Part shown: positions 16,904-25,639 of the stretch, one piece after another
How the letters are laid out: the number at the start of each line of letters is the position of its first letter
Position numbering within the stretch: position 1 is the first letter of the stretch
DNA from: Lachnospiraceae bacterium
GTDB lineage: Bacteria > Bacillota > Clostridia > Lachnospirales > Lachnospiraceae
Assembly: GCA_016284175.1 (NCBI GenBank)
Contig: JAEEOJ010000101.1
Span: 1 to 33,263, forward strand
DNA length: 33,263 nucleotides
Direction of reading: 5' to 3'
Notes under the pieces: model-generated
The model's input: the letters and a program-made list of their open reading frames with translations, nothing else
The model's database searches: none
What the model was told of the DNA's origin: nothing
Made by a program: the position numbers and the translations under genes

Positions 16904-19432
16904 ATGTTTACGTGGAACTTTCAGTACGTTTCCAGAGTGAAACTTGCAGAAACGCTTAATCAGATTCGAATTAATGATGAAAAAGGCGATGTACTGGTCA
17001 GAATTCATACGGCCATTCATAAAAAAGATGAGGCTGTCGACCTCGCCAGATTCATAAAACATATAGTACCCAAGGCTAAAATAATCGGAACCAGTACTTC
17101 CGGTGTTATTTACCAGGGGAAAATCTACAGAAACCAGTGTATTGTTTCCGTCACACAGAGCGACAATGCAAAGTTTCAGTCCGCAATGATTCCTTTTACA
17201 GACAAAGACAACAAGGGAATTCTCTCGGGTGAAGAACTCTGCCAAAAAACCGCGGAAGTTTTGTGTGACGAAAACATTAAACTTCTTCTTACTTTCCTCT
17301 CTTCAAAATATTACAACGTATACGACTATGTGGATAAATGCAACGACAAATATCCCAACGCTAATATGCTTGGCGGTTTCGCCATTTCTTCCGAAGCAAT
17401 GTATGAAAATGAATATGAGCCCGGATTTGTATTTGACGAGAGCGGTGCATCCGATGAAGCTGTGCTTATCGCAGCGGTAATCGGCGCTGATGTTGAATGC
17501 GTTACTTCGTGTGCCTCGGGTATTGAAACCGTCGGCAAAGATTATGAGGTAACCGAAACATCCGGCAGAAGTATTATTTCCCTTGACGGAAAAAATGCGG
17601 CAGAGCTTTATAAAAAAGGCATCGGCGAGAAGATTAAGTCCGACCAAAAACTCTTTGAACTCTTCCCCTTTGCATACAGCGACAACAATGTTCCTGTATT
17701 CGTAAAATATTATGAAGATAATCCTCTTAAGGCAAACCAGTTCATAAAAGCAGGTAAAAAACTTAAAAGAGCATTCATTTATGATAAAAAAGTCGTGGAT
17801 GACAACCGCGAGATGTTCAGAAAAATCGAGAACTTCGAAAAGTCCGAAACACTGTTTGCATATTCCTGCCACTTACGTTCAAAGGCTTATCCGAATGCTT
17901 CAAGATGGGAACTTTCCGCATATACCGATTCCAATATGAGCGGCTGTCTGACTGACGGCGAAATCGTGACGATTAACGGCAGATTTGCTTTTGCAAACTG
18001 TACTTTCGCATTGTCTGTTTTAGGAGAAAAATTCGGAACACAGATTTACAATCCTTTTATTTTCTCTCATCCCGAAGTGCTTGCAGATGACAACGTAAGA
18101 CTCGTCGATTACATTATCGATATGGAGAGTGAATACAAAAACGACGATTCCGACGAAAATGACGATGAATACGGCCTGAAAGAATTCTTAAGAGGCTGTG
18201 AAAAGAAACTCTTAATGGACGAGAGCGAAGCCCTGCCCAATGAAGTTGCATTAAACACCGATATCGCAGCCAAGGGATACGACAGAATCTGTATGATAGA
18301 CATTACAGACAACGCCGGTATGAAGAGCGTATTTTCCAAACAGCTCATCGATCTTACATACAAAAACTATATTTCAACCTGCTCAAGATTCTGCCAGGAA
18401 AAGAAGTATAAAATGTATTTAATCAGAGGCTGGCATATCGCAATCGGATCGCCTTCGTACAAGACTTCTCTTTCGGACTTTGAAGAAGAGATGAAAATTT
18501 TACAGAATACTCTTTTTGAATCATCCAGAGAGTTTATCGCAATTGTGCCTCTTTTCTGCCTGATTGACGGATGTACTCTGGAAAATATGGAATCCGCATA
18601 TTCCAAGGCAAGAGTCGAAATGATGAACAAAAACATTCAGTTCTTTGTTACATCACCCACGAACGACCAGCTCGATGAAGAGAGCATCCGCCGTAAATAT
18701 CACATGGTAAATGTGGTTAACTATGCGATTGCACACGATAAGATTATTCCCTATTTCCAGGGAATTTATGACAACAGGGAAAATAAGATTAACCATTACG
18801 AATCGCTTATGAGACTCGAGGACGAAAACGGAAAGGTATATTACCCCGACGAGTTTTTAGGAGTTGCAAGAAGCTTCGGACATTTGTACGATTCGCTTTC
18901 AAAGAAAATGATTTCCAGAGTGTTTGATATATTCAAAGATTGTGAAAAGACAAGTGTCAGCATTAACATGGGAATCAGGGATATCAAGAATTCAGAACTT
19001 ACGGAATACATTTTTGATTTTATGGCTTCCGTAAAACATCCCGGAAACTTTGTATTTGAAATACTTGAAAACGAAGACATAGACGAGTATGACGTAATGG
19101 TTGCTTTCGTCGACAGAATCCACGCACTCGGCGGCAAGATTTCCATCGACGATTTCGGCAGCGGTTATTCGAATCTCCAGCACTTGATGAGTGTTCATTC
19201 GGACTTTATCAAGATTGACGGTTCAATCGTAAAACAATGCTGCGACAGTGAAGAGTCCGAAAAACTGATAGCAATTATTGCAGGATGGAAGAACTTTTCC
19301 ACCAGAGATATCGCCATCGTGGCAGAGTATGTGGAGAATCAGGGAATACAGGAGAAAATGACCAGGTTCGGAGTAGATTATTCTCAGGGATTTTTATTCT
19401 CGAAACCGACACCTGAAATTAATTTGGAGTAA
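16904..19432 (+). CDS. FIST sensor, degenerate GGDEF and EAL domain protein, probable c-di-GMP phosphodiesterase
   Basis: 842-aa soluble protein without membrane helices. Residues about 25-200 match the FIST N domain (AKIIGTSTSGVIYQGK) and about 210-375 the FIST C domain, a sensor thought to bind small molecules. Residues about 430-590 look like a GGDEF fold that has lost its catalytic motif: YDRICMIDITDNAG parallels the metal-binding strand and the loop reads RGWHIAIG in place of GGDEF. Residues about 610-840 form an EAL domain: E633 in ESLMR, SINMG, ILENEDI, D749-D750 in DDFGSGYS, K770 in IKIDG, AEYVE and QGFLFSKP, so hydrolysis of c-di-GMP to pGpG is plausible. RBS GGAGGAG. The GGDEF gene follows 21 bases downstream. 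Confidence 0.87.
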   Translation: MFTWNFQYVSRVKLAETLNQIRINDEKGDVLVRIHTAIHKKDEAVDLARFIKHIVPKAKIIGTSTSGVIYQGKIYRNQCIVSVTQSDNAKFQSAMIPFTDKDNKGILSGEELCQKTAEVLCDENIKLLLTFLSSKYYNVYDYVDKCNDKYPNANMLGGFAISSEAMYENEYEPGFVFDESGASDEAVLIAAVIGADVECVTSCASGIETVGKDYEVTETSGRSIISLDGKNAAELYKKGIGEKIKSDQKLFELFPFAYSDNNVPVFVKYYEDNPLKANQFIKAGKKLKRAFIYDKKVVDDNREMFRKIENFEKSETLFAYSCHLRSKAYPNASRWELSAYTDSNMSGCLTDGEIVTINGRFAFANCTFALSVLGEKFGTQIYNPFIFSHPEVLADDNVRLVDYIIDMESEYKNDDSDENDDEYGLKEFLRGCEKKLLMDESEALPNEVALNTDIAAKGYDRICMIDITDNAGMKSVFSKQLIDLTYKNYISTCSRFCQEKKYKMYLIRGWHIAIGSPSYKTSLSDFEEEMKILQNTLFESSREFIAIVPLFCLIDGCTLENMESAYSKARVEMMNKNIQFFVTSPTNDQLDEESIRRKYHMVNVVNYAIAHDKIIPYFQGIYDNRENKINHYESLMRLEDENGKVYYPDEFLGVARSFGHLYDSLSKKMISRVFDIFKDCEKTSVSINMGIRDIKNSELTEYIFDFMASVKHPGNFVFEILENEDIDEYDVMVAFVDRIHALGGKISIDDFGSGYSNLQHLMSVHSDFIKIDGSIVKQCCDSEESEKLIAIIAGWKNFSTRDIAIVAEYVENQGIQEKMTRFGVDYSQGFLFSKPTPEINLE

Positions 19433-19453
19433 TGATTTTACGGGGATAAAGGA

Positions 19454-22117
19454 ATGATGAAAAAAGATAACAAACTGACAATCGGTCTTATCATCGAGAA
19501 TGTCTATACCGAATTTGCAAAAGACGTTGTTCACAGTATTGTCAGTTCTGTTCCCAAAAACAGAGATGTCGAAATAGTGGTTGTAGCCGGCAAATATGTG
19601 GATATCGGACATGAAGACGACATGCAGTCACGCTACAAGAATGTCTACAATTCGATTTACAGACTCGAAGAGCTCTGCAAATTTGACGGTCTTCTGGTTG
19701 CACTCGGAAGTATGGCCAAAGTTAAAAAACAGTTTATCATCAAGAGATTTGTTGAAACTCTGGCAGATGTTCCGAAGGTATTTTTCGTATCCGAACTTGA
19801 AGGTATGGTAAATGTCAATTACGACAATGAGCCGGGTATCAAGGAAGCAGTGGATTATCTTGTAAACATCTGTAATTTTACGAAGTTCGGAATGTTGGGC
19901 GGTCGAGACGATAACCTCGATTCCTGTCGAAGAAAAGCCATTTACGAAAACTGTCTTAAAAAATACAAACTCGAATTAAAGCCTGAGTGTTACGAAGCTA
20001 CGGATATGTCCGTAAATACCATTCCCGAGTCCGAAAGACTTTTAAACAGATGTCCGGATCTTGAAGTAATTTTCTGCGTAAACGACGAGTCAGCAGTAGG
20101 TCTTTACGAAGCCCTGAAAAAGAAAAGACTCGTTCCGGGCAAGGACATTTATGTATTCGGTTTTGACAATACAAGAAAAGCAGGCGATATGATTCCGTCT
20201 CTTGCAACCATCGGTGCAGAGAGTGTAACACTCGGACAGAAATCACTCGAACTTCTTTTAAAAATGATTGACGGAGAGCAGGCGGAATCCGTAATGATTC
20301 CTACCAAGCTTTACGGCAGAGATTCCTGTGATTATGAATCAAACGATTATTCATCCTTAGAGATTTTAAATATGGATGAAGAGTTTATTTACAGAATATT
20401 CGACGACTGCTTTTACAGATACAGATATAACCGCATCGATGAAGATTCGGTTGATTTAAGACGACTCTTTTATGAGTTTATCAGCAGAATCATAAAAGCA
20501 TTGAAAAACAGATATATGAGCGAGGAAGAGTACGAAGAGACCAGGGAACTTATCGAAACTTTCTTTGACAATAATGCGACCGACTATACCGATTCAACCA
20601 AGATGTTAAAGAGTATGATTAAATTCCAGAATTCACTCAACGCTCTTCAGAGAAATCCTTCCACGGCCGTAACGATAAACCGTCTGTTCATTCACATGAG
20701 AAACAGCGCTATTCAGGCGCTCTCAAGAAGAATGCGCACCGAGACTTCGAGCTTTGCATCAAACAGAATTATCTTTGAAAACTTCTTGACCGAGTGCATG
20801 GATATAAGCACCTCGAGCACCGAACTGATTAATGCAATCGTAGGAAGATTTGACAAACTCGGACTCGAAGATGCGTCACTTTTTATGTTTGAATCTCCCG
20901 CTATTTTTGAAAAGGATAACGCACATGTCTATCCGGACGAGGTCAGCCTTCGCTGTTACACAAAAGCGGGCGAGCTCTTTGTAATTCCTCCCGAGAGACA
21001 GAAGAGTCCCATAGCAGATATTTTCAGGAGAGAAGAACTTACCTCGAAGAAAAGAGGCTTCATAGCTTTTCCGATTATTTTCAAGGATTATATTTACGGT
21101 ATTTTGGTTTGCGTACTGTCTGGAGATATCGTTGATAAGGGCGAGTATGTAGCGGGACAGCTTGGCAGAACGATTTACATTTCGCATACGCAGGAATCGG
21201 ATAATACCGAAAAGGAAAAGATTACTTACACTCGTATTGCGGAAACGCTTGCAACGAAGTATGCCGTTATTTATCATGTTAACTCAGGCAGCGGAGAGTA
21301 TACCGAATACAGAACAAACAAAAAGTCCGGCAAATTTGAGATTAAGGAAAACGGCGGAGATTTCTTTGATGATATTTCGAAAGAATCGCGTTACGAATTA
21401 TCAGCCGGGGACAGAAAGAAAGTACTTGATATCTTAAATAAAGAGAGTCTGAAAAAAGATCTTGAAAGCAGGAAAAAAATCGGAGTTGATTTTAAGATAA
21501 AAGAAAAAGAAGTTGAAAAAAATATTCGACTGACGGTGCTCTGGTCAAGCGATAAGGTTCACTTTGTAATCGGATTCGAAAACATTGACGAACAGGTTAA
21601 AAAGGAAGAAGCGCAGCTTCGCGAACTTACCACTCAGAGAGAGTTTGCAAGAAAAGACGAGCTTACCGGCGTCAAGAACAAAAACGCATATCAGGAATTT
21701 GAGGAAGCCATGCAGCGTAAGATATCTGCAGGTACGGCAATTTCTCCGTTTGCGGTTATTGTCTGTGATATAAACAATCTTAAAATCATTAACGATACCG
21801 CGGGACATAAGGTCGGCGACGAGTACATAATCGAAGCATCCAAACTGATCTGCACAACTTTTACGCACAGTCCCGTTTACCGTATCGGCGGCGATGAATT
21901 CGTAGTTATTTTAAATGCGGGCGACTACATCAACAGAGAAAAACTTCTTAAACAGATCCGTTCCGAAGTGATAAAAAACATCGGCAAAAAAGAAGGCGTT
22001 GTAATAGCTACCGGAATAGCGGATTACGACTCGGTTAACGACAAAAAAATATCTGATGTTTTTGAGAGAGCGGATGCGAAAATGTATGAGAACAAAAAGT
22101 TCTTAAAATACATTTAA
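19454..22117 (+). CDS. LacI-type ligand-binding domain fused to GGDEF diguanylate cyclase
   Basis: 887-aa protein with no signal peptide or membrane helix, so the ligand-binding module works in the cytoplasm. Residues about 8-290 resemble the sugar-binding half of LacI/PurR regulators (LTIGLIIENVYTEFAKDVV, FCVNDESAVGLYEAL, DIYVFGFDNTRKAGDMIPSLATI), without a DNA-binding head. A long helical middle follows, then a GAF-like region (about 455-575) and a further sensor-like segment. The C-terminal GGDEF domain has CDINNLKIINDTAGHKVGDEY and an intact GGDEF motif at 812-816, so c-di-GMP synthesis is expected; no RxxD inhibitory site is evident before it. Two ATG codons at 19454 and 19457 are both possible starts. 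Likely co-transcribed with the EAL gene upstream, possibly linking sugar availability to c-di-GMP. Confidence 0.87.
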   Translation: MMKKDNKLTIGLIIENVYTEFAKDVVHSIVSSVPKNRDVEIVVVAGKYVDIGHEDDMQSRYKNVYNSIYRLEELCKFDGLLVALGSMAKVKKQFIIKRFVETLADVPKVFFVSELEGMVNVNYDNEPGIKEAVDYLVNICNFTKFGMLGGRDDNLDSCRRKAIYENCLKKYKLELKPECYEATDMSVNTIPESERLLNRCPDLEVIFCVNDESAVGLYEALKKKRLVPGKDIYVFGFDNTRKAGDMIPSLATIGAESVTLGQKSLELLLKMIDGEQAESVMIPTKLYGRDSCDYESNDYSSLEILNMDEEFIYRIFDDCFYRYRYNRIDEDSVDLRRLFYEFISRIIKALKNRYMSEEEYEETRELIETFFDNNATDYTDSTKMLKSMIKFQNSLNALQRNPSTAVTINRLFIHMRNSAIQALSRRMRTETSSFASNRIIFENFLTECMDISTSSTELINAIVGRFDKLGLEDASLFMFESPAIFEKDNAHVYPDEVSLRCYTKAGELFVIPPERQKSPIADIFRREELTSKKRGFIAFPIIFKDYIYGILVCVLSGDIVDKGEYVAGQLGRTIYISHTQESDNTEKEKITYTRIAETLATKYAVIYHVNSGSGEYTEYRTNKKSGKFEIKENGGDFFDDISKESRYELSAGDRKKVLDILNKESLKKDLESRKKIGVDFKIKEKEVEKNIRLTVLWSSDKVHFVIGFENIDEQVKKEEAQLRELTTQREFARKDELTGVKNKNAYQEFEEAMQRKISAGTAISPFAVIVCDINNLKIINDTAGHKVGDEYIIEASKLICTTFTHSPVYRIGGDEFVVILNAGDYINREKLLKQIRSEVIKNIGKKEGVVIATGIADYDSVNDKKISDVFERADAKMYENKKFLKYI

Positions 22118-22132
22118 ATTGCGCTAAATTAA

Positions 22133-22193
22133 TTGTTTAAAACCTAATAATATGGTACTTTATAAGAGAAGGACAAAAGATGCCCTTCTCTTA
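22133..22193 (+). promoter_or_regulatory. Promoter and 5' hairpin of lipoprotein A
   Basis: TTGTTT (22133-22138), a 17-base spacer and TACTTT (22156-22161) form a plausible promoter. A perfect 10-bp stem TAAGAGAAGG/CCTTCTCTTA (22163-22172 and 22184-22193, 11-base loop) starts where transcription should begin. The same arrangement, with near-identical sequence, precedes the DUF4214 gene at 23631. Confidence 0.65.
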
Positions 22194-22199
22194 TTTGTT

Positions 22200-22230
22200 G
22201 GTGTCTGGCTCCCGAAGGGTGCCTGACTCC
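22200..22230. repeat. T-T mismatch palindrome, copy 3
   Basis: GGTGTC/GACTCC outer arms (one extra T-T mismatch at 22202/22228), T22206-T22224 mismatch, GGC/GCC, T22210-T22220 mismatch, CCC/GGG, loop GAA. Same plan as the pair at 13040-13117. It lies in the untranslated leader of lipoprotein A, and the homologous leader of the DUF4214 gene lacks it, which suggests insertion. Confidence 0.82.
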
Positions 22231-22263
22231 GATTGGGTGTGGAGATACAGAGAGGTAGAGAAA

Positions 22264-23475
22264 ATGAAAAAGACTGAAAATACGAGGCAGAATTGTAATT
22301 TAAAAAGGGGTATTTCTTTGCTTTTATCTTTTATGATGTCATTTGTATTTTTAATGGCAAACGGCTGTGAAAAAGCAAAGACAATTGACGATTATCCTGA
22401 TATTCAAGTGCCGGTAGAGGAAATCACAGATGTCGAAGTGACTCCGGTAGTCGACGAGGACGAAGAAGTTGTTGTGGCAAAGGATACTATTAATCGTGGG
22501 TACGATTCAATATACGATACAGGTACTTTTGTATTTAATCCCGAAGCCGTCAATCCTGCAATTAAGGAAGAAATGAAAAACAAAGAGACTTCTTACAAAG
22601 TTGGCATAGATATTCTCAATGCAATTCATGAACACAAAACCGAATTTGAACCTACAGGCGATGACGAAATTGATGAATTGGATTTTAACCGTGGTTTCAA
22701 ACTCGCCAGAACTACAAGTCCGATGGCAACATGTGTTGATATAACGATGGTGGATACCAATAAATACAAAATAAATTATTTTCCTGCAGTTTCCGCTGAT
22801 GGCAGTATAGAGCTTGATGAAGATACAGATATGTCGGAAGTGGAAAACAGATTAAACGCATTCGAAGAATATGTTACAGAAATGATTAACAACAATATAA
22901 CCGCCGATGACGATTATATGCAACGCGCAAAGAAGATATACAAAGCTCTTATTGAAGACATCGAACTGGTTCATGATACAGAAATATTGGGAAAAGCAAA
23001 CTTATCCAATCCGATGTACGATATCAGAGACTCATACGATACGGATATAATTGATGTGCCGGAAACCAAAAAACTGAATCACTATCAATTCTTATTCCTA
23101 TATGATTATTTTTTGAGCGAACTTAATGTTGAGCACTATGTTGTACTTGGCCGTACCTTAGAAAAAGAATACGCCTACGACTGGCTTGATGAAGACATGG
23201 AATCGGCAGGCGGCATTTGGGCCTGGATTATAGTCAATGATGAAGACAATAATTCTTACAATTGCGATATTCTGATGGATGAATTGTTATTGGATGAGCA
23301 GAGAAAAACAAAAGAAGATTATGAGTCTGATATGGCATTCTTTGGAATGAGCGACAAAACAAGAAGTGAATCTTTTAATTATGTCGGAGGTTATCTTGCC
23401 GTTTCAATGACTAATAATACAGCCGGAAATGGTAGCTCCGGTGTTCCTAAATGTGAAAAAGATTATAATGAATAA
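22264..23475 (+). CDS. Predicted lipoprotein A, degenerate transglutaminase-like fold
   Basis: 403 aa. The ATG at 22264 is chosen over an in-frame ATG at 22180 because it follows GAGAGGTAG, matches the paralogue at 25640 and begins directly with a signal peptide; the upstream extension would only translate the hairpin and the palindrome. The signal ends in MANGC (Cys35, a loose lipobox), followed by an acidic stretch. The C-terminal half resembles bacterial transglutaminase-like domains: an Y-M-x-R-A-K-K-I-Y-K helix, YQFLFLYDYFLSELNVEHYVV, WAWIIV, NCDILMD and FFGMSD. The catalytic Cys position is His273 and the His of the usual HAW is Trp319; only the Asp (D335) remains, so it is probably inactive and may be a binding protein. 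Followed by an intrinsic terminator. Function unknown. Confidence 0.75.
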   Translation: MKKTENTRQNCNLKRGISLLLSFMMSFVFLMANGCEKAKTIDDYPDIQVPVEEITDVEVTPVVDEDEEVVVAKDTINRGYDSIYDTGTFVFNPEAVNPAIKEEMKNKETSYKVGIDILNAIHEHKTEFEPTGDDEIDELDFNRGFKLARTTSPMATCVDITMVDTNKYKINYFPAVSADGSIELDEDTDMSEVENRLNAFEEYVTEMINNNITADDDYMQRAKKIYKALIEDIELVHDTEILGKANLSNPMYDIRDSYDTDIIDVPETKKLNHYQFLFLYDYFLSELNVEHYVVLGRTLEKEYAYDWLDEDMESAGGIWAWIIVNDEDNNSYNCDILMDELLLDEQRKTKEDYESDMAFFGMSDKTRSESFNYVGGYLAVSMTNNTAGNGSSGVPKCEKDYNE

Positions 23476-23493
23476 GAATATTTAAGCGATTTT

Positions 23494-23526
23494 GGAAGCC
23501 CTGCGAGTGTGGGGCTTCCTTTTTTT
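23494..23526 (+). terminator. Intrinsic terminator after lipoprotein A
   Basis: GGAAGCCC (23494-23501) pairs with GGGCTTCC (23512-23519) around a 10-base loop and is followed by seven T. Its stem closely resembles the terminator after lipoprotein B at 26874. Confidence 0.92.
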
Positions 23527-23551
23527 GCCATTTTTCGGGGCGATTTTTTAA

Positions 23552-23614
23552 GATGTTTTCGTGCGTGCGGATGCTAAAATGTATGAGAACAAAAAGTTCC
23601 TAAAATACATCTAA
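23552..23614 (+). pseudogene. Relic of the 3' end of a GGDEF gene
   Basis: These 63 bases align without gaps to the last 63 bases of the GGDEF gene (22055-22117) with seven differences. They encode D-V-F-V-R-A-D-A-K-M-Y-E-N-K-K-F-L-K-Y-I and a stop, with only one amino-acid change (Glu to Val); the other substitutions are silent. A stop codon in frame directly before it shows that nothing upstream is still coding. It marks the left end of a duplicated block. The rest of the 270-base gap (23476-23745) holds the terminator, this relic and the promoter-hairpin leader. Confidence 0.85.
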
Positions 23615-23630
23615 ATACCTATAAAATCCA

Positions 23631-23692
23631 TTGTTTACACTGTAATAATATGTTATCTTTTAAGAGAAGGACAAAAGATGGTCCTTCTCTTA
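23631..23692 (+). promoter_or_regulatory. Promoter and 5' hairpin of the DUF4214 gene
   Basis: TTGTTT (23631-23636), 17 bases, TATCTT (23654-23659), then a perfect 12-bp stem TAAGAGAAGGAC/GTCCTTCTCTTA (23661-23672 and 23681-23692) with an 8-base loop, followed by TTTCATTTT. Duplicate of the leader at 22133. The predicted mRNA 5' end falls within the first bases of the stem. It probably serves both the DUF4214 gene and lipoprotein B. Confidence 0.65.
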
Positions 23693-23745
23693 TTTCATTT
23701 TATGTTGGAAAAAGTGTTTTGTTGGGGATTATCGAGGAGAAGAAA

Positions 23746-25602
23746 ATGAGAAAAAATATCAATCGAATTCTAGGCATCTTTTTATCACTGTTATTGATTT
23801 TATCTGTAGTTACAATTCCCTCTTTTAAATCAAAGGCGGCAGCAGGAACCGTGGATGATTTCGTAGAACGCTGCTACACGGTTACACTGGGAAGAGGTTC
23901 GGATCCTGAAGGATTTGCGGACTGGAAAGGCCAGCTTACAAGCGGAAAAGCAGTGGGTGTCCACGTAGCATACGGATTTTTGTTCAGTTCCGAATATACT
24001 AAAAAAAATAAGAGCAATTCCGCATATGTGAGAGATTTATATACACTTTTCATGGGAAGAGATCCGGATGACAGTGGATATAATGACTGGATGAATCAGT
24101 TGGATGAAGGAAAATCCAGACTTGAAGTATTTGCAGGCTTTGCAAATTCCCAGGAGTTTTATAATATCTGTGAAAGCTACGGAATCACTGCCGGCAGATG
24201 GGTTAACGGATATGACAGATATCAGGTAAACAATGTCAATCTCTTCGTAGAAAGACTTTATAAGGTTTGCTTTGAACGAATTGGTGACAGAGACGGTCAG
24301 AAGGACTGGGTTGTAAAATTATTAAACAAGCAGATTACGGGCTCCGAATGTGCAAGAAGTTTCATCCAGAGTCAGGAATATGAAAACCTTGGCTTAAGCA
24401 ATGAGGATTATGTTGAGAACCTTTATATTGCTTTAATGGGCAGAGCATCAGATGCTCCCGGAAAGGCCGATTGGGTAACAAAACTTGCCAATGGTATGAC
24501 CAGAGACGAGGTATTTGCAGGCTTTGTTAATTCGGCAGAGTTTGCCGGAATATGTAATACCTATAAAATCGACAGGGGTTCATACACAGCCAAGAACAAG
24601 GGAACTTACGATCCCAATAATGTCAATAATAATCAGAACAACAATAACCAGAATAACAACAACCAGAACAATAATAACCAGAATAATAACCAGAATAACA
24701 ACAACCAGAACAATAATAATCAGAACAATAACGAAAAACCTAAGAAAACCGGTACCAGGTTAACAACAATAAATGTTGATTATTTTGATGGTGACGGAAA
24801 TCCTTATGGTGATTCTGTCGTCTATACATATACTTACGGATCGGAGAGTAATACTTTCCCCAAATCCATAGTAATTACCGACAAGCCAACAGGAAAGATA
24901 TTTGCCTGGGAAGATTTTGAGTTTGATAAAAACGGATATGTTTCTAAAGAAATCGCATATGAAACAATATATACAGGTGCAACAATAAAAACTTGTGATA
25001 GAGAATATAAAAATGACAAAAACGGTAATATAATTGAAAAAATAGATAATGGTGAGAACCGTAAAACCGTTGCAAAATTTAATAGTCAGGGAGAAATGAC
25101 TGAAGCGGACTATTATTTCTACGATCATAATTATAATAAAGTTGAACGAATTGTTTATACTCTGAATTCTCAGGGCAAACCGGTTTCGGGATGCCTGCAC
25201 TATGTTGATAAAACCGGAGCAGAAAAAACCCGTGACAACGTTGAGACATTGGAATATGATTCTGATGGAAATCTCATTAAGATGAACGTTTATTACGAAC
25301 CCGGATTTTTGGAGAGATTCTATACAGAAACAATTACTGTTGCAAATGGCACCTATACGATTACCGATCCCTTTGATTATGTAAGAGACGAATATAACTA
25401 TGAATATGATTCCAACGGAAATATGACGTTGAGATATGAGAATCATTTAAAAAAATCAGGACCCAGCCAATACGACGGATACCATGATACGGAATATTAT
25501 CAGTACAAATACGATAAAAAGGGTAACATTATAGAGAAAATTACACAAAACGATACTTTTCGAATCGTGGAAACAATGGAATACGGTACATATGAGTACT
25601 AA
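23746..25602 (+). CDS. Secreted DUF4214 protein with Asn/Gln-rich linker and YD-repeat-like C-terminus
   Basis: 618 aa from the ATG at 23746, chosen because GAGGAGAAG precedes it and a signal peptide begins there (helix about 8-25, likely cleavage after SKAAA); an ATG at 23650 lies at the promoter. Residues about 36-280 hold four DUF4214-type units in two pairs, each with F-V-x-x-x-Y-x-x-x-L-G-R and D-P-x-G-x-x-D-W patterns and a closing S-x-E-F/Y. Residues about 290-329 are almost only Asn and Gln. The remainder contains YD/RHS-like repeats (EYDSDGNLIKM, EYDSNGNMTLRYE, KYDKKGNIIEKI, YKNDKNGNIIEKID). It is likely a cell-surface or released adhesive protein. No cell-wall sorting signal is visible. 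Lipoprotein B follows after 37 bases and is presumably co-transcribed. Confidence 0.85.
   Translation: MRKNINRILGIFLSLLLILSVVTIPSFKSKAAAGTVDDFVERCYTVTLGRGSDPEGFADWKGQLTSGKAVGVHVAYGFLFSSEYTKKNKSNSAYVRDLYTLFMGRDPDDSGYNDWMNQLDEGKSRLEVFAGFANSQEFYNICESYGITAGRWVNGYDRYQVNNVNLFVERLYKVCFERIGDRDGQKDWVVKLLNKQITGSECARSFIQSQEYENLGLSNEDYVENLYIALMGRASDAPGKADWVTKLANGMTRDEVFAGFVNSAEFAGICNTYKIDRGSYTAKNKGTYDPNNVNNNQNNNNQNNNNQNNNNQNNNQNNNNQNNNNQNNNEKPKKTGTRLTTINVDYFDGDGNPYGDSVVYTYTYGSESNTFPKSIVITDKPTGKIFAWEDFEFDKNGYVSKEIAYETIYTGATIKTCDREYKNDKNGNIIEKIDNGENRKTVAKFNSQGEMTEADYYFYDHNYNKVERIVYTLNSQGKPVSGCLHYVDKTGAEKTRDNVETLEYDSDGNLIKMNVYYEPGFLERFYTETITVANGTYTITDPFDYVRDEYNYEYDSNGNMTLRYENHLKKSGPSQYDGYHDTEYYQYKYDKKGNIIEKITQNDTFRIVETMEYGTYEY
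24616..24732 (+). repeat. In-frame tandem repeat encoding Asn/Gln-rich linker
   Basis: Short units of the form CAG-AAC/AAT x3-4 repeated about eight times, encoding QNNN and QNNNN. Third-base variation between AAC and AAT shows it is not a perfect recent repeat. Length variation between strains would be expected. Confidence 0.9.
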
Positions 25603-25639
25603 TTCCTGATGAAGGTTTAAATGGTGGGGAGGAAAGAAA

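Noticed and set aside
17303-17872. 189-aa reading frame on the minus strand
   Set aside because: Antisense to the well-supported FIST domain; no domain or start signal.
22180-22263. N-terminal extension of lipoprotein A from the ATG at 22180
   Set aside because: It lies inside the 5' hairpin, translates the palindrome, has no RBS and would put 28 residues before a normal signal peptide; the paralogue starts at the equivalent of 22264.
23650-23745. N-terminal extension of the DUF4214 protein from the ATG at 23650
   Set aside because: The ATG lies within the promoter spacer, before the expected transcription start; the ATG at 23746 has an RBS and signal peptide.
24616-24732. Possible CRISPR-like or regulatory direct repeat
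   Set aside because: Units are short, continuous without spacers and in frame; they simply encode an Asn/Gln linker.
24760-25446. 228-aa reading frame on the minus strand
   Set aside because: Antisense to the YD-repeat region; Ile/Phe-rich composition arises from AT-rich coding repeats, and there is no RBS or recognisable domain.
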